Assembly (NCBI RefSeq): GCF_002993025.1
Contig: NZ_NXGI01000010.1
Coordinates: 1-64,000, forward strand
Length of the DNA: 64,000 nt
Direction: 5' to 3'
DNA from: Arcobacter cryaerophilus gv. crypticus
GTDB lineage: Bacteria; Campylobacterota; Campylobacteria; Campylobacterales; Arcobacteraceae
Part shown: piece after piece, positions 7,443 through 17,510 of the stretch
How the letters are laid out: every line of letters starts with the position of its first letter
Numbering within the stretch: the first letter of the stretch is position 1
Notes under the pieces: generated by a model
What the model saw: only the letters and a program-made list of their open reading frames with translations
Database searches by the model: none
Told to the model about the DNA's origin: nothing
Made by a program: the position numbers and the translations under genes

Positions 7443-8714
7443 ATGAATATATTAATACTTGGAAGTGGCGGTAGAGAGTACTCTATTGGACTTGCACTAA
7501 AAAATGAAAAATCTCACAATTTATACTTTATGCCAGGAAATGGTGCAACTTCTAATTTAGGAAAAAATATTAATATTACAGATTATGAAAAACTAGCAAT
7601 TTTTGCAAAAGAAAATAGTATAGATTTAACAATTGTTGGACCAGAAGGTCCACTTGTAGATGGTGTTGTTGATATATTTAAAAAATACGAATTAACTATT
7701 TTTGGACCTTCAAAAGAAGCAGCTCAGCTTGAAGGTTCAAAAGCTTATATGAAAAATATATTAAAAAAATATAATATACCAACAGCAGCATTTATTGAAA
7801 CATCAAATAAGCAAGATGCTTATAGTTTTATAGATAATATGAAAAATCTTCCAATAGTTGTAAAAGCAGATGGTCTTTGTGGCGGAAAAGGTGTAATAAT
7901 AGCTCAAAGCAAAGAAGAAGCTAAAAAAACAGTTGATGATATGTTAAATGGAAGTAGTTTTGGAGAAGCTGGTGAAAAAGTTATCGTTGAAGAGTTTTTA
8001 GATGGTTATGAGCTTTCAGTTTTTGCAATTTGTGATGGTGAAAATTACAAAATACTTCCAGCCGCTCAAGACCATAAAAGAGTAGGTGATGGTGATACAG
8101 GACCAAATACTGGTGGAATGGGTGCTTACGCTCCAACTCCACTTATAAATGATGAGATTTATAAAAAACTTGAAGATAGAGTAATTAAGCCTACCCTAAA
8201 AGGAATGCAAGAAGAAAATGCTCCTTTTGAGGGTGTTTTATTTATTGGAGTTATGGTTGTAAAAGGTGAACCAATAGTTTTGGAATATAATGTTAGATTT
8301 GGGGATCCTGAGTGTGAAATTTTAATGCCTTTAATTGAGTCAAAAGTTTCTGAATTATTCTACTATGGAGCAACAAAACAGCTTGATAAACTTGATATAG
8401 TAATAAAAAATGAATTTGCTGTTGGAGTTGTAATGGCTAGTGAAAACTATCCATATAGTGCTAGTGCTCACTCTATTATAACTATTGATAATATTGTAGA
8501 TAAAGATTTACTTGATAACTCTCATATATCATTTGCTGGAGTTGAAGAAAAAGATGGAAAACTTTTGGCAACAGGAGGAAGAGTTTTGGTTTGTGTCGGA
8601 GTTGGAAAGAGTATAAAAGAAGCAAGAGATAGAGCTTATTTATTATCTTCTGAAGTTCATTTTGATGGAAAGAAATTTAGAAATGATATTGCATACCAAG
8701 CTTTAAAGAACTAA
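7443..8714 (+). CDS. purD: Phosphoribosylamine-glycine ligase (GAR synthetase)
   Basis: A 423-residue ATP-grasp ligase that joins glycine to 5-phosphoribosylamine with ATP, the second step of purine synthesis. The PurD order is intact: N-terminal Rossmann-like [17 protein letters not shown]-grasp lid [24 protein letters not shown], the signature [20 protein letters not shown], and the metal-binding [10 protein letters not shown]. The length is standard. An AAGGGA ribosome binding site lies 8 bases before ATG. It follows the 6S-like RNA with no terminator between, so the RNA may double as the purD leader. The RDD gene begins 1 base after its stop. Confidence 0.97.
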   Translation: MNILILGSGGREYSIGLALKNEKSHNLYFMPGNGATSNLGKNINITDYEKLAIFAKENSIDLTIVGPEGPLVDGVVDIFKKYELTIFGPSKEAAQLEGSKAYMKNILKKYNIPTAAFIETSNKQDAYSFIDNMKNLPIVVKADGLCGGKGVIIAQSKEEAKKTVDDMLNGSSFGEAGEKVIVEEFLDGYELSVFAICDGENYKILPAAQDHKRVGDGDTGPNTGGMGAYAPTPLINDEIYKKLEDRVIKPTLKGMQEENAPFEGVLFIGVMVVKGEPIVLEYNVRFGDPECEILMPLIESKVSELFYYGATKQLDKLDIVIKNEFAVGVVMASENYPYSASAHSIITIDNIVDKDLLDNSHISFAGVEEKDGKLLATGGRVLVCVGVGKSIKEARDRAYLLSSEVHFDGKKFRNDIAYQALKN

Positions 8715-8715
8715 A

Positions 8716-9159
8716 ATGCAAGAGCAAAATAGTAACTCAAACTTACAATTAGCAACTCTTAGAAGTAGGGCATTGGCTTTTGTTATTGATGATTTAATCG
8801 TAACTTTATTAATCTGTCTTATTTATTGGAATAGTATAGTTGCTGTAAGTGACAATCAAGAGGCTTTAATAAACCTAATGCAAACAACTTTTGTAGTGCC
8901 TTTAATAGTATTAAAGCTTGTATATCATACTTTTTTTATTTGGTATTATGGGCAAACTTTAGGTAAAAAAATAGTAAAGATTAGAGTAATAGATGCTAAT
9001 TCTTGGGAAAGAGTTAGCTTTTTTTCATCTTTTTTAAGAAGCTTAGGAAGAGTTATATCTGAAATGTTTTTTTATATAGGATTTTTAATAGGATTTTTTA
9101 CTGAAGGTAGAAGAACTTTTCATGATTTTACTGGTAAAACGTTGGTAGTAAATGCATAA
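8716..9159 (+). CDS. RDD-family membrane protein
   Basis: A 147-residue protein with the RDD pattern (PF06271): LRSRALAFVIDDLIV, where the Arg and Asp pair that names the family is seen as R-A-x-x-x-x-I-D-D. Two helices follow, then YYGQTLGKKIVKIRVID and a last helix before GRRTFHDFTGKTLVV, the usual ending with a conserved H-D. Such proteins are small inner-membrane proteins of mostly unknown function; some have been linked to ion exchange. Its last 8 bases overlap lptD, suggesting coupling to outer-membrane biogenesis genes, but that is only positional. Confidence 0.88.
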   Translation: MQEQNSNSNLQLATLRSRALAFVIDDLIVTLLICLIYWNSIVAVSDNQEALINLMQTTFVVPLIVLKLVYHTFFIWYYGQTLGKKIVKIRVIDANSWERVSFFSSFLRSLGRVISEMFFYIGFLIGFFTEGRRTFHDFTGKTLVVNA

Positions 9160-11308
9160 AATAGTTGTTTCATTAGCTTTAGCTTCATTTTTAATTCAAG
9201 TAAATGCACAAGAGTTAGATATGGAAAAGTTGCAACTTGTTGCAAAAGATGTTGATACTAAAAATAATATTATAACTGCAATTGGTGATGTTGTTGCATA
9301 CTCTCCAACATATTATTTAAGTTCCGATAAAATGGTTTATGATAAAGACAAAGAGATTTTAGAACTTTTTGATAATGTTTTAATTATCAAAGATAATAAA
9401 ATCCAAACTCAAAGTAACTACGCTTATGTAGATATGAAGAATGATATTATAAATCAAGACCCAGTATTTCTAATGGATAATACTTCAAATATTTGGTCAA
9501 ACTCAAAAGAAGCAAATAAAGATAAAGATGTAATAACTCTTGAAAACTCTATTTTATCTTCTTGTGATTGTATTGATCCAGTTTGGAGTATTAGGTCATC
9601 AAGCAGTGATTATGATACTGAAGCTATGTGGATGAATACTTACAACCCTAGACTTTATGTAAAAAATGTACCTGTTTTTTATCTTCCATATTTTGGTTTT
9701 CCAACAGATACAACTAGACGAACAGGACTTTTGCTTCCAACTATGGGATATTCAAGTAGTGAAGGTTTTTTATATTCACAACCAATATTTATAGCTCCTG
9801 CTGATAACTATGACATAGAGCTAATTCCACAAATTAGAACACAAAGAGGATATGGAAGCTACGCAAATTTTAGATATGCTGATAGTCCTGATAGTATGCT
9901 TAATGTAAAAACAGGATATTTCAAAGAGTTTGATAACTACAGAAAAGAAGAAAAACTTGAGAATAGTGAACATTATGGTTTAGATATTGATTATGAGAGA
10001 AAAAATATTTTCGCAACAAAAAAAGAGCATCAAGATGGAGTTTTTACTTCTGTTAGATATTTAAATGATATTGAATATATAACATTAAAAGAAGAAGATG
10101 ACAATTTAGGAACTGATAAAAAAGTAGAATCTAAAGTAAACTATTTTTATAATACACCTGAATATTATGGTGGAGTTTATGGAAAATACTATGTAGATGC
10201 TTCACAAAAAACAAATGATAATACTTTACAAGAGTTACCACAAATTCAGCTTCACTCCTACAATAAAGAGCTGTTTTTAGAAAACCTTATATACTCTATA
10301 GATACAAAAGCACAAAATTTCACAAGAAAAGAGGGCTTAAACGCAAAAATCTATGATATAAATGTTCCTATTAGTTATACAAAAAATATTTTAGATGACT
10401 ATATGTATGTAGGAGTTGAAAATAGAACTATTTTAACTCAATATGATTACAGTAACTCTTTATATAATAATTTAAGATACGAGGATGGAACTTTAATACA
10501 AAATAGGACCTCTTTTATTGTTGGAACAGACCTATTAAAACCATATAGTGACTATATTCATACTTTAAACTTAAACGCTAGTTATGATATTCCTGAAAAT
10601 TTAAGAAAAGATGGAGATTTGTACAATATAACAGTAAAAGAGAATCAACCACTAAAATATAATGAATTAAGTGTTTTTCCAACTTTGCAAGAACAAAAAA
10701 CAATAAAATTATCTTTAAACCAATCAATTTATGATAAAGATAATTTAAAACAGTTTATAAATCATAAAATGTCACAATCTATTTTATATAATAGTTTCGA
10801 TGAACCAAAATTCCAAGATTTAGATAACTATGTAAAGATAAATCATGATTATGGTTCATTATCTGGAAAAGTTGTTTATAATATGGATGATAACAAAGTT
10901 GTTGAAGGAAGTTTTGATAACTCATTAAGTTATGAAAATTTAACTTTTAGTGCGGGTTATTATTATTATACTAAAAAAACGAATAATGAGTTTAATACAA
11001 GAGATGATTTAGAATCATATAGATTATCAACTTCTTATAAACTGGCTAAAGATTACTCTATAAAATATTACGAAAACTATGATTTACAAGAAAAGACAAG
11101 AAATAGACAAGGAATAGGGTTGAATATAGATGATAGTTGTTGGAATTTAGATTTATTACTTGAAAAAGAGATAACTCCTAGAAGCAGATATGTTGAAAGT
11201 ACAAGAAGTTATGATAGTCATGAACAAACTATTGTATATGCCGTTTTAATGCTAAAACCAATTGGTGGAATAAGACAAAAATCTATAGTTAAAGATAGCG
11301 ATAAGTAA
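9152..11308 (+). CDS. lptD: LPS-assembly outer-membrane protein LptD
   Basis: A 718-residue protein with a signal peptide (residues 1-19, ending VNA-QEL). An OstA/LptA-like beta-jellyroll domain (about 25-120) follows, then a large C-terminal beta-barrel rich in alternating aromatic and polar strands. With LptE it inserts lipopolysaccharide or lipo-oligosaccharide into the outer leaflet. The C-D-C pair (SSCDCIDPVWSI, about residues 128-130) and a late cysteine (DDSCWNLDL) match the inter-domain disulfides LptD needs, which fits the Dsb genes at the far end of this window. FGFPTDTTRRTGLLLPT marks the barrel start. It is a little shorter than E. coli LptD (784), as usual for Campylobacterota. 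Confidence 0.93.
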   Translation: MHKIVVSLALASFLIQVNAQELDMEKLQLVAKDVDTKNNIITAIGDVVAYSPTYYLSSDKMVYDKDKEILELFDNVLIIKDNKIQTQSNYAYVDMKNDIINQDPVFLMDNTSNIWSNSKEANKDKDVITLENSILSSCDCIDPVWSIRSSSSDYDTEAMWMNTYNPRLYVKNVPVFYLPYFGFPTDTTRRTGLLLPTMGYSSSEGFLYSQPIFIAPADNYDIELIPQIRTQRGYGSYANFRYADSPDSMLNVKTGYFKEFDNYRKEEKLENSEHYGLDIDYERKNIFATKKEHQDGVFTSVRYLNDIEYITLKEEDDNLGTDKKVESKVNYFYNTPEYYGGVYGKYYVDASQKTNDNTLQELPQIQLHSYNKELFLENLIYSIDTKAQNFTRKEGLNAKIYDINVPISYTKNILDDYMYVGVENRTILTQYDYSNSLYNNLRYEDGTLIQNRTSFIVGTDLLKPYSDYIHTLNLNASYDIPENLRKDGDLYNITVKENQPLKYNELSVFPTLQEQKTIKLSLNQSIYDKDNLKQFINHKMSQSILYNSFDEPKFQDLDNYVKINHDYGSLSGKVVYNMDDNKVVEGSFDNSLSYENLTFSAGYYYYTKKTNNEFNTRDDLESYRLSTSYKLAKDYSIKYYENYDLQEKTRNRQGIGLNIDDSCWNLDLLLEKEITPRSRYVESTRSYDSHEQTIVYAVLMLKPIGGIRQKSIVKDSDK

Positions 11309-11310
11309 TA

Positions 11311-11976
11311 ATGAGTAAAGATAAAATATATTTCAAAAATAGAGAAGAAGCAGCTTATAAACTACTGGAAATATTACCAATAGATAGCATGAAGCTTGAA
11401 GAGTGGACGGTAATTGCTTGTTCATATGGTGGTTTTGAAATTGCAAAAATAGTAGCAGATAGTTTAGATGCAGAGTTTGATATTATGTTTAATGAAAAAA
11501 TTTATGCACCACAAAATGATGAGTGTGAAATAGCAGTTGTAACGGAACTAGAAGAAGTTTTAATACATGAAGAGTTGGTTAAAGCTTTTGATATAAATCT
11601 TGATTCAATTTATACTATGTCAAAAGAGATATATAAAGAGAAAATAAAACCAGTGGCTTATAGATTTAGAAATGGTGAGAAATTTCAAAATCTAGCTTTT
11701 AAAAATGTTTTAATTGTAGATGAAGATATAAATGTTGGTTTAGTTATGATGGCTTGTATAAAAACTATTATAAATCAAAAAGTAAAATCTATAAGTGTAG
11801 CAACTCCAATACTATCTACTGCTAGCATAAAAGCAATCGACAGTATTACAGATGATTTATACTATATAAAAAGTCTTGATCATTTTATTGAGGCAGAGTA
11901 TTATTATGAAACATTAGAAGAGCTAACTTATGAAGATATAAATAGAATTAAAAATGAAGGAAAAGAAAAAGAATGA
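11311..11976 (+). CDS. Phosphoribosyltransferase-like protein with a degenerate PRPP motif
   Basis: A 221-residue protein with the type I PRTase core pattern: an early strand with CSYGGFEIAKIVADSL, equivalent to the S-x-G-x-x-x-A loop, and VLIVDEDINVG at 133-143 where active enzymes carry VDD-x-x-x-TG. The threonine of the TG end is replaced by Val and the second acidic position is Glu-Asp shifted, so PRPP chemistry is doubtful. It is sandwiched between lptD (2 bases) and pnp (4-base overlap). Similar proteins are annotated simply as phosphoribosyltransferase in relatives. Substrate unknown. Confidence 0.7.
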   Translation: MSKDKIYFKNREEAAYKLLEILPIDSMKLEEWTVIACSYGGFEIAKIVADSLDAEFDIMFNEKIYAPQNDECEIAVVTELEEVLIHEELVKAFDINLDSIYTMSKEIYKEKIKPVAYRFRNGEKFQNLAFKNVLIVDEDINVGLVMMACIKTIINQKVKSISVATPILSTASIKAIDSITDDLYYIKSLDHFIEAEYYYETLEELTYEDINRIKNEGKEKE

Positions 11977-14117
11977 TAATAAAATGTGAATTAGAGCTAA
12001 ATCAACAAAAAGAGATTTTTGAGTTTAATAAAATTGCTAAACAAGCAAATGGTGCAGTATTGGCAAAAATGGGTAATGCAGTTGTAATAGCAGCAGTTGC
12101 TAGTGAGTTTGATAATCCTGTAAGTGAAGATTTTACTCCACTTACTGTTCAGTACATTGAAAAAACATATGCTTCAGCAAAACTTCCTGGTGGATTTATC
12201 AAAAGAGAAGGAAAACCTAGCGATTTTGAAACATTAACTTCAAGAGTAATAGATAGAAGCTTAAGACCACTTTTTCCAAAAGGTTTTGTATATCCAACAA
12301 CAATAACTGTAATGGTTGTAAGTGCTGATAAAAATGTAGATTTACAAATATTGGCACTAAATGCAGCAAATGCAGCACTTTACACTTCAAATTTACCTAT
12401 TAAAAAATCTGTTTGCGGTGTAAGAGTTGGAAAAATTGATAATAAACTTGTAATAAATCCAACAAAAGAAGACTTAGAAAATTCTACTTTAGATTTATAT
12501 ATAGCTGGTTCAAAAGATGAATTGCTTATGATTGAGATGAAAACAATTTCATCTTTAAATGATTCTAAACACTTTACAAATGAAATGGAAGAAGAAGCTT
12601 TAATAGAAGCAATAGCTTTTGCTCAAGAAGCTCTAAAAAAATCAAATATAGCTTATGAGATAAATTTTGAGAAAGCTTGTAAAATAAAAGCTAATGTAGA
12701 ATTAGTTGAATTTGCAATAGAAAAAGAAGTTATTGATTATGTAAGAGATAATTTTGCAAATGATATACAAGATGCTATCAAAAAACTTGCAAAAAGTGAA
12801 AGAGCAGTTGAGTTAAAAGAATTAGCAAAAAGTATCGTAAAAAATGATTATTGCACTACAAATGAATTTGAATTTAAAACAATTTTTGAAGCTGTTAATA
12901 TTGTAAAAAAAGAATTAGTTCGAGCTATGATAGTAAATGAAAAAATTAGAGCAGATGGAAGAAGGCTTAAAGATGTACGACCAATAAGTATTGAAACAAA
13001 TATTTTACCATCGGCTCACTCTTCTTGCCTTTTTACTAGAGGTGAGACTCAGGCTTTAGTTGTAGGAACTATTGCTGGAGCAAAAGATGGACAAATGTAT
13101 GAGATTTTAACAGACAAATCAACATCTATGGAAAATCTTATGGTTCATTATAATTTTCCTGGATTTAGTGTTGGTGAAGCAAAACCAATTTTTAATGTAG
13201 GAAGAAGAGAATTAGGTCATGGAAATCTAGCAAAAAAAGCACTAGAATCTACAATAAATAAAAACTTCAAAGATACTTTTAGAATAGTTTCAGAAATTTT
13301 AGAATCAAATGGTTCTTCTTCTATGGCAACTGTTTGTGGTGGTTCACTAGCGCTTAAAGCTGCAAATATCCCCGTTTCAGATCTTGTAGCAGGTGTTGCT
13401 ATGGGAATGGTTGTTGAAGGTGATAAGTACTCTGTTCTAACAGATATTATGGGTCTTGAGGATCACGATGGAGATATGGATTTTAAAGTTGCTGGAACTT
13501 CAAAAGGTATTACAGCTTTACAAATGGATATAAAACTTGGTGGAATTGAATTAAATGTTCTAAAAGAAGCTCTTTTGCAAGCACAAGAGGGTAGGTTGCA
13601 TATTTTGAATATTATGGAAGAAGCAAGTCTTGATATTGTTTCAAGTCCTGCTTTACCAAAAATTGAAGAGTTTGAGGTTGATAGTTCTAAAATGATGGTT
13701 ATTATTGGAAAAGGTGGAGCTACAATAAAAGAGATTATTGAAAAATACTCTGTAAACATAGATTTAGATAGAGATAATGGAATTGTAAAAGTAAGTGGTG
13801 ATAACTCTTCTAAAATAGCAGAAGCAAGTGATTTTATAAAAGATTTGGTAAATAATTCAACTGCATATAAAGCACCAGCAAAAATAGATTTTGAAAAACT
13901 TTATAGTGTAGATGAAATTGTTTCTGGAAAAGTTGAAAGAATAGTTGATTTTGGTGCATTTATTCTTCTTTCAAAAGGAGGAGAAGGTCTTTTGCATATA
14001 TCTAAAATTTCAAAACAAAGAGTAGAAAAAGTAAGCGATATTCTAAGTGTTGGACAAGAAATAGATGTAAAAGTTCTAAAAATTCAAAAAGATAAAATAG
14101 AACTAGGTTTAAATTAA
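11973..14117 (+). CDS. pnp: Polyribonucleotide nucleotidyltransferase (PNPase)
   Basis: A 714-residue enzyme that degrades RNA 3' to 5' using phosphate. Its domains run in the standard order: first RNase PH domain (start to about 215), helical linker, second catalytic RNase PH domain (about 310-530, with FTRGETQALVVGT, GGSLALKAA and GLEDHDGDMDFKVAGT), KH domain with GXXG loop IGKGGATIKE (near 570), and S1 domain (GKVERIVDFGAFILL...GLLHISKIS) to the end. The length is typical. Its ATG overlaps the stop of the PRTase-like gene. Confidence 0.97.
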   Translation: MIIKCELELNQQKEIFEFNKIAKQANGAVLAKMGNAVVIAAVASEFDNPVSEDFTPLTVQYIEKTYASAKLPGGFIKREGKPSDFETLTSRVIDRSLRPLFPKGFVYPTTITVMVVSADKNVDLQILALNAANAALYTSNLPIKKSVCGVRVGKIDNKLVINPTKEDLENSTLDLYIAGSKDELLMIEMKTISSLNDSKHFTNEMEEEALIEAIAFAQEALKKSNIAYEINFEKACKIKANVELVEFAIEKEVIDYVRDNFANDIQDAIKKLAKSERAVELKELAKSIVKNDYCTTNEFEFKTIFEAVNIVKKELVRAMIVNEKIRADGRRLKDVRPISIETNILPSAHSSCLFTRGETQALVVGTIAGAKDGQMYEILTDKSTSMENLMVHYNFPGFSVGEAKPIFNVGRRELGHGNLAKKALESTINKNFKDTFRIVSEILESNGSSSMATVCGGSLALKAANIPVSDLVAGVAMGMVVEGDKYSVLTDIMGLEDHDGDMDFKVAGTSKGITALQMDIKLGGIELNVLKEALLQAQEGRLHILNIMEEASLDIVSSPALPKIEEFEVDSSKMMVIIGKGGATIKEIIEKYSVNIDLDRDNGIVKVSGDNSSKIAEASDFIKDLVNNSTAYKAPAKIDFEKLYSVDEIVSGKVERIVDFGAFILLSKGGEGLLHISKISKQRVEKVSDILSVGQEIDVKVLKIQKDKIELGLN

Positions 14118-14181
14118 TATTAATTAATTTTGTGTTAGGATGGGAAAAATTTTTAAATGAATAAAATCAAGGGGCTAATAT

Positions 14182-14550
14182 ATGGCTAAACTTTTAATAG
14201 TAGATGATTCTACAATGCTCAGAGACATGTTGAACTATGCTTTAAATGAGGGTGGTTATACAGATGTTGTTGAAGCAGTTGATGGAGTAGATGGTCTAGC
14301 TAAGGCAAAAAATACAAATTTTGATTTAATTATTACAGATGTTAATATGCCAAATATGGATGGTTTAACCTTAATTGGTGAACTTAGAAAAATTCCTCAA
14401 TATATAAAAACACCTATTTTAGTTTTAACAACTGAAAGAAGTGATGAAATGAAAGCTAAAGGTAAATTTGCAGGAGCTACTGGTTGGATTGTTAAACCTT
14501 TTGTTCCAGATCAGCTTTTAAAAGCTGTAAATATAGTGCTAAGTAGATAA
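14182..14550 (+). CDS. cheY: Chemotaxis response regulator CheY
   Basis: A 122-residue single REC domain. The acidic pocket is VDDS (Asp8, Asp9), the phospho-acceptor is Asp53 in DLIITDVNMPNMDG, the switch Thr is in VLTTE and the Lys is in GWIVKPF. CheY-P binds the flagellar motor switch (FliM) to change rotation direction. It heads the che operon, 23 bases before cheA, with a GGGGC ribosome binding site. The TTE rather than TAE/TSE motif after the switch Thr is typical of stand-alone CheYs in this group. A role as a phosphate sink rather than the motor-binding CheY cannot be excluded, since other CheYs may exist elsewhere. Confidence 0.92.
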   Translation: MAKLLIVDDSTMLRDMLNYALNEGGYTDVVEAVDGVDGLAKAKNTNFDLIITDVNMPNMDGLTLIGELRKIPQYIKTPILVLTTERSDEMKAKGKFAGATGWIVKPFVPDQLLKAVNIVLSR

Positions 14551-14573
14551 ATCAAAAAGGGGAGACTTTAATT

Positions 14574-16655
14574 ATGTCATTTGATATTTCAAAATATAGA
14601 GAAATGTTTTTAGAAGAAGCAGCAGAGCTTTTTGAATCAGCTGATAATGTTTTGTTAGCTGCTGAAAACAATGGAAGTTTAACAGATGACGAGATGGGAC
14701 AACTTTTTCGTGATGTTCATACACTAAAAGGAAGCGGTGCTTCTGTTGAATTGGCTTTTTTTGCTGAATTTACGCATGATGTTGAAAACTTAATGGACAA
14801 ATTAAGAAGCCATAAAATAGACTATAAACCAGAAATGGCTGAAACTCTAATAGATGGTCTTGATGTAATGAAAGAAATTTTAGAATTAGAAGTGTCAAAC
14901 CAGATTACTAGAGAAAAATTCCAAGATTTAACAACTTCTTTATTAGAAGAGCTTAGAGCATATTCAAATGGTAGCATTATTGCTAAAACAGTTGAATTAA
15001 AGCAAGAACCAATTCCACAAGCTGTTACGACATCAGAAAAAACAAATACTCAAATTACTGATGAAAAAGAACAATTTGGTTTTTTTAATGATGATTTAAA
15101 TAATCAAAGAGATATGAAAGATATGCCTTTTGGTATTTTTGAAGATGATGATATTGATGATAAAAATATTGGTTTTTATGATGATGAGCTTGAAAATTTA
15201 TCAAATAATATAGATGATAATAAATTTAAAATTGATGAGAATAAAGAACATTTTGGTTTCTTTGATGATATGGAAAAGATTTCTCCAAATTCTATTATGG
15301 AAACAAATGATATTGAATCTGAAACTTCTAATGATAATAAAATAGTTATTCAAGATAAAAAAGAAGTAGCTTCTGCACCAACTACTACTAGAAGAGTTAA
15401 AGAAAATAGTGATGATGGCGAAAAAAAATCTATCTCAAATAATAATAACAGCATTAGAGTAAATCTTGATAAAATTGATTTATTAATGAATAATGTTGGG
15501 GACTTAGTTATTACAAATGCTATGCTTACACAATTTTCATCAACTATTGAAGAGACTAAAACTAGAGGTTCTGTTTTAGAAAGACTTGAACTTCTTGAGC
15601 GACATATTAGAGATATGCAAGATAGTATTATGAGTATTAGAATGGTTCCTATGGACTCTATTTATTCAAAATTTCCAAAAGTAGTACGTGATATATCTAA
15701 AAAACTTGGTAAAAAAGTCGAATTTAAACATTATGGTGATAATGTTGAAATAGATAAAGCTATGATTGAAGGATTAACAGATCCTTTAATGCATATTATT
15801 AGAAACTCTTTAGATCATGGTATTGAAATGCCTGAGGATAGAATAAAATCTGGTAAAATTGATACAGGAACTATTAGTATTTCTGCAGAACAAGCAAATG
15901 GTCAAATGATAATTACAATTAAAGATGATGGAAAAGGTGTTGACAGTGAAAGAGTTGCTGAAAAAGCACTAGAAAAAGGTCAGATTGATGAAAACCAATT
16001 TGCAAGTATGTCTCATAACGATAAAGCTCTTTTGATTTTTGGAGCAGGGCTTTCAACAGCTGATCAAATAACTGATATTTCAGGTCGTGGTGTTGGAATG
16101 GATGTTGTAAAAACAAATATTCATAAATTAGGTGGAATAATTAAGCTTGATACAGAACTAGGGAAAGGTACAATTATTACAATTATGCTTCCTTTAACTC
16201 TTGCGATTCTTGATGGTCTTGATATAAGAGTTGGAGATCAAAAATATATCTTACCTCTTAGCTCTATTGTTGAATCACTTCAGCCAACAGCTAATATGAT
16301 TAAAAAAATTGGTGATGGAACTCAAGATTTATTAATGTTAAGAGAAGAGTTTATTCCTGTAGTTAAACTTCATCAACTATTTGGACTTAAAAAAAGTTTT
16401 GAAAAACTTGAAGATGGTATGTTAATAGTTGTGAAATCAGGAAATACTAAAGTAGCTCTATCTATTGATGAATTTTTAAATCAACACCAAGTTGTTGTAA
16501 AACCTCTTGATAAAAACTTTAGAAGTGTTCAAGGAATTGGGGCTGCAACAGTTAGAGGAGATGGAAGTATTGGACTTATTCTTGATGTTTTAGGAATTAT
16601 AGATGCTCAAATTAAAATAGAAAAAGATATGAATGCAACAAAAAGAGCCTCTTAA
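14574..16655 (+). CDS. cheA: Chemotaxis histidine kinase CheA, with a repeat-bearing linker in place of P2
   Basis: A 693-residue kinase. The P1 HPt domain spans residues 1-130 with phosphorylated His49 (DVHTLKGSG). Then comes a long acidic linker (about 135-290) with no recognisable CheY-binding P2 fold but four short repeats: FGFFNDD (168), FGIFEDD (186), GFYDD (200) and FGFFDD (227). After that come dimerisation P3 (about 292-350), HATPase P4 (N-box IIRNSLDHGIE, G boxes DDGKGVD and GRGVGMD) and CheW-like P5 (from about 530). Unlike Campylobacter and Helicobacter CheA there is no C-terminal REC domain; cheY is a separate gene just upstream. No cheW or cheV is in this cluster. Confidence 0.95.
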   Translation: MSFDISKYREMFLEEAAELFESADNVLLAAENNGSLTDDEMGQLFRDVHTLKGSGASVELAFFAEFTHDVENLMDKLRSHKIDYKPEMAETLIDGLDVMKEILELEVSNQITREKFQDLTTSLLEELRAYSNGSIIAKTVELKQEPIPQAVTTSEKTNTQITDEKEQFGFFNDDLNNQRDMKDMPFGIFEDDDIDDKNIGFYDDELENLSNNIDDNKFKIDENKEHFGFFDDMEKISPNSIMETNDIESETSNDNKIVIQDKKEVASAPTTTRRVKENSDDGEKKSISNNNNSIRVNLDKIDLLMNNVGDLVITNAMLTQFSSTIEETKTRGSVLERLELLERHIRDMQDSIMSIRMVPMDSIYSKFPKVVRDISKKLGKKVEFKHYGDNVEIDKAMIEGLTDPLMHIIRNSLDHGIEMPEDRIKSGKIDTGTISISAEQANGQMIITIKDDGKGVDSERVAEKALEKGQIDENQFASMSHNDKALLIFGAGLSTADQITDISGRGVGMDVVKTNIHKLGGIIKLDTELGKGTIITIMLPLTLAILDGLDIRVGDQKYILPLSSIVESLQPTANMIKKIGDGTQDLLMLREEFIPVVKLHQLFGLKKSFEKLEDGMLIVVKSGNTKVALSIDEFLNQHQVVVKPLDKNFRSVQGIGAATVRGDGSIGLILDVLGIIDAQIKIEKDMNATKRAS

Positions 16656-16664
16656 GAAATAATT

Positions 16665-17510
16665 ATGGCATATACAACACAAGATGTACATGAAAAAATA
16701 AAAAAAATTCTTTATTCTCTAACAGGTATTACTCTTACTGAGAATAAAGATATTATGATTTCAAATAGAATAGATAAGTTAAAAAGAAATTGTAATAATT
16801 ATGGCGATATTATGGAACTTTTAGACTCTGTTGAAAAAGGAATAAATGTTACAGAGTTTATCAATACTTTTACTACAAATAAAACTCATTTTTTTAGAGA
16901 AGAGTTTCATTTTGAAGATTTAAGAGATAGAGTTCTTCCTACTTTCTCAAAAAATAAAGAAAATATATCTATATGGTGTTCTGCTTCTTCAACAGGAGAA
17001 GAGCCTTATTCTATTGCTATGACTGTATTTGAAGCAAATAAAGCACTATCTTCAAACATTAAAGCAAATATAATAGCAACAGATATTGATACTAGTGTTT
17101 TACAGTATGGAGCTGATGGTATTTATAGATACTCAAAATCATCAAAAGAGTTTCCATCTTGGATTAAACCACAAAATTATTTTAAAAGAAGAGTACAAAA
17201 AAATCTATCAGGAGAAGAAGTTTTAATAAAAGTAAATGATGAGTTAAAAAAAATGGTAACTTTTCATATAATGAATCTAAACAATGATAGTTATCCTTTT
17301 TCAAATCATCAATTTGATGTAATTTTTTGTAGAAATGTTTTAATATATTTTTCAGTAGAAGATCAAAATAATATTTTAAAAAAATTATTTAAATACCTCA
17401 AAATTGGTGGGACTTTATATCTAGGGCACTCAGAAAACCCTCAAGATTTAATACATTATGTAAAAAGAGCAGGGCAAAATATATTTGTTAAAGAGAAAGA
17501 TTTAATATGA
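16665..17510 (+). CDS. cheR: Chemoreceptor glutamate methyltransferase CheR
   Basis: A 281-residue SAM-dependent enzyme that methylates receptor glutamates. The N-terminal helical domain (to about 80, with TTNKTHFFREEFHF) is followed by the Rossmann domain: ISIWCSASSTGEEPYSIAM for SAM binding, ATDIDTSVL, and FDVIFCRNVLIYF. The beta-subdomain that docks C-terminal pentapeptides of receptors lies in the ISIWCSAS-to-FDVIF region. A chemoreceptor in this window ends in a matching aromatic pentapeptide. The stop overlaps the cheD ATG by 4 bases. Confidence 0.95.
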   Translation: MAYTTQDVHEKIKKILYSLTGITLTENKDIMISNRIDKLKRNCNNYGDIMELLDSVEKGINVTEFINTFTTNKTHFFREEFHFEDLRDRVLPTFSKNKENISIWCSASSTGEEPYSIAMTVFEANKALSSNIKANIIATDIDTSVLQYGADGIYRYSKSSKEFPSWIKPQNYFKRRVQKNLSGEEVLIKVNDELKKMVTFHIMNLNNDSYPFSNHQFDVIFCRNVLIYFSVEDQNNILKKLFKYLKIGGTLYLGHSENPQDLIHYVKRAGQNIFVKEKDLI

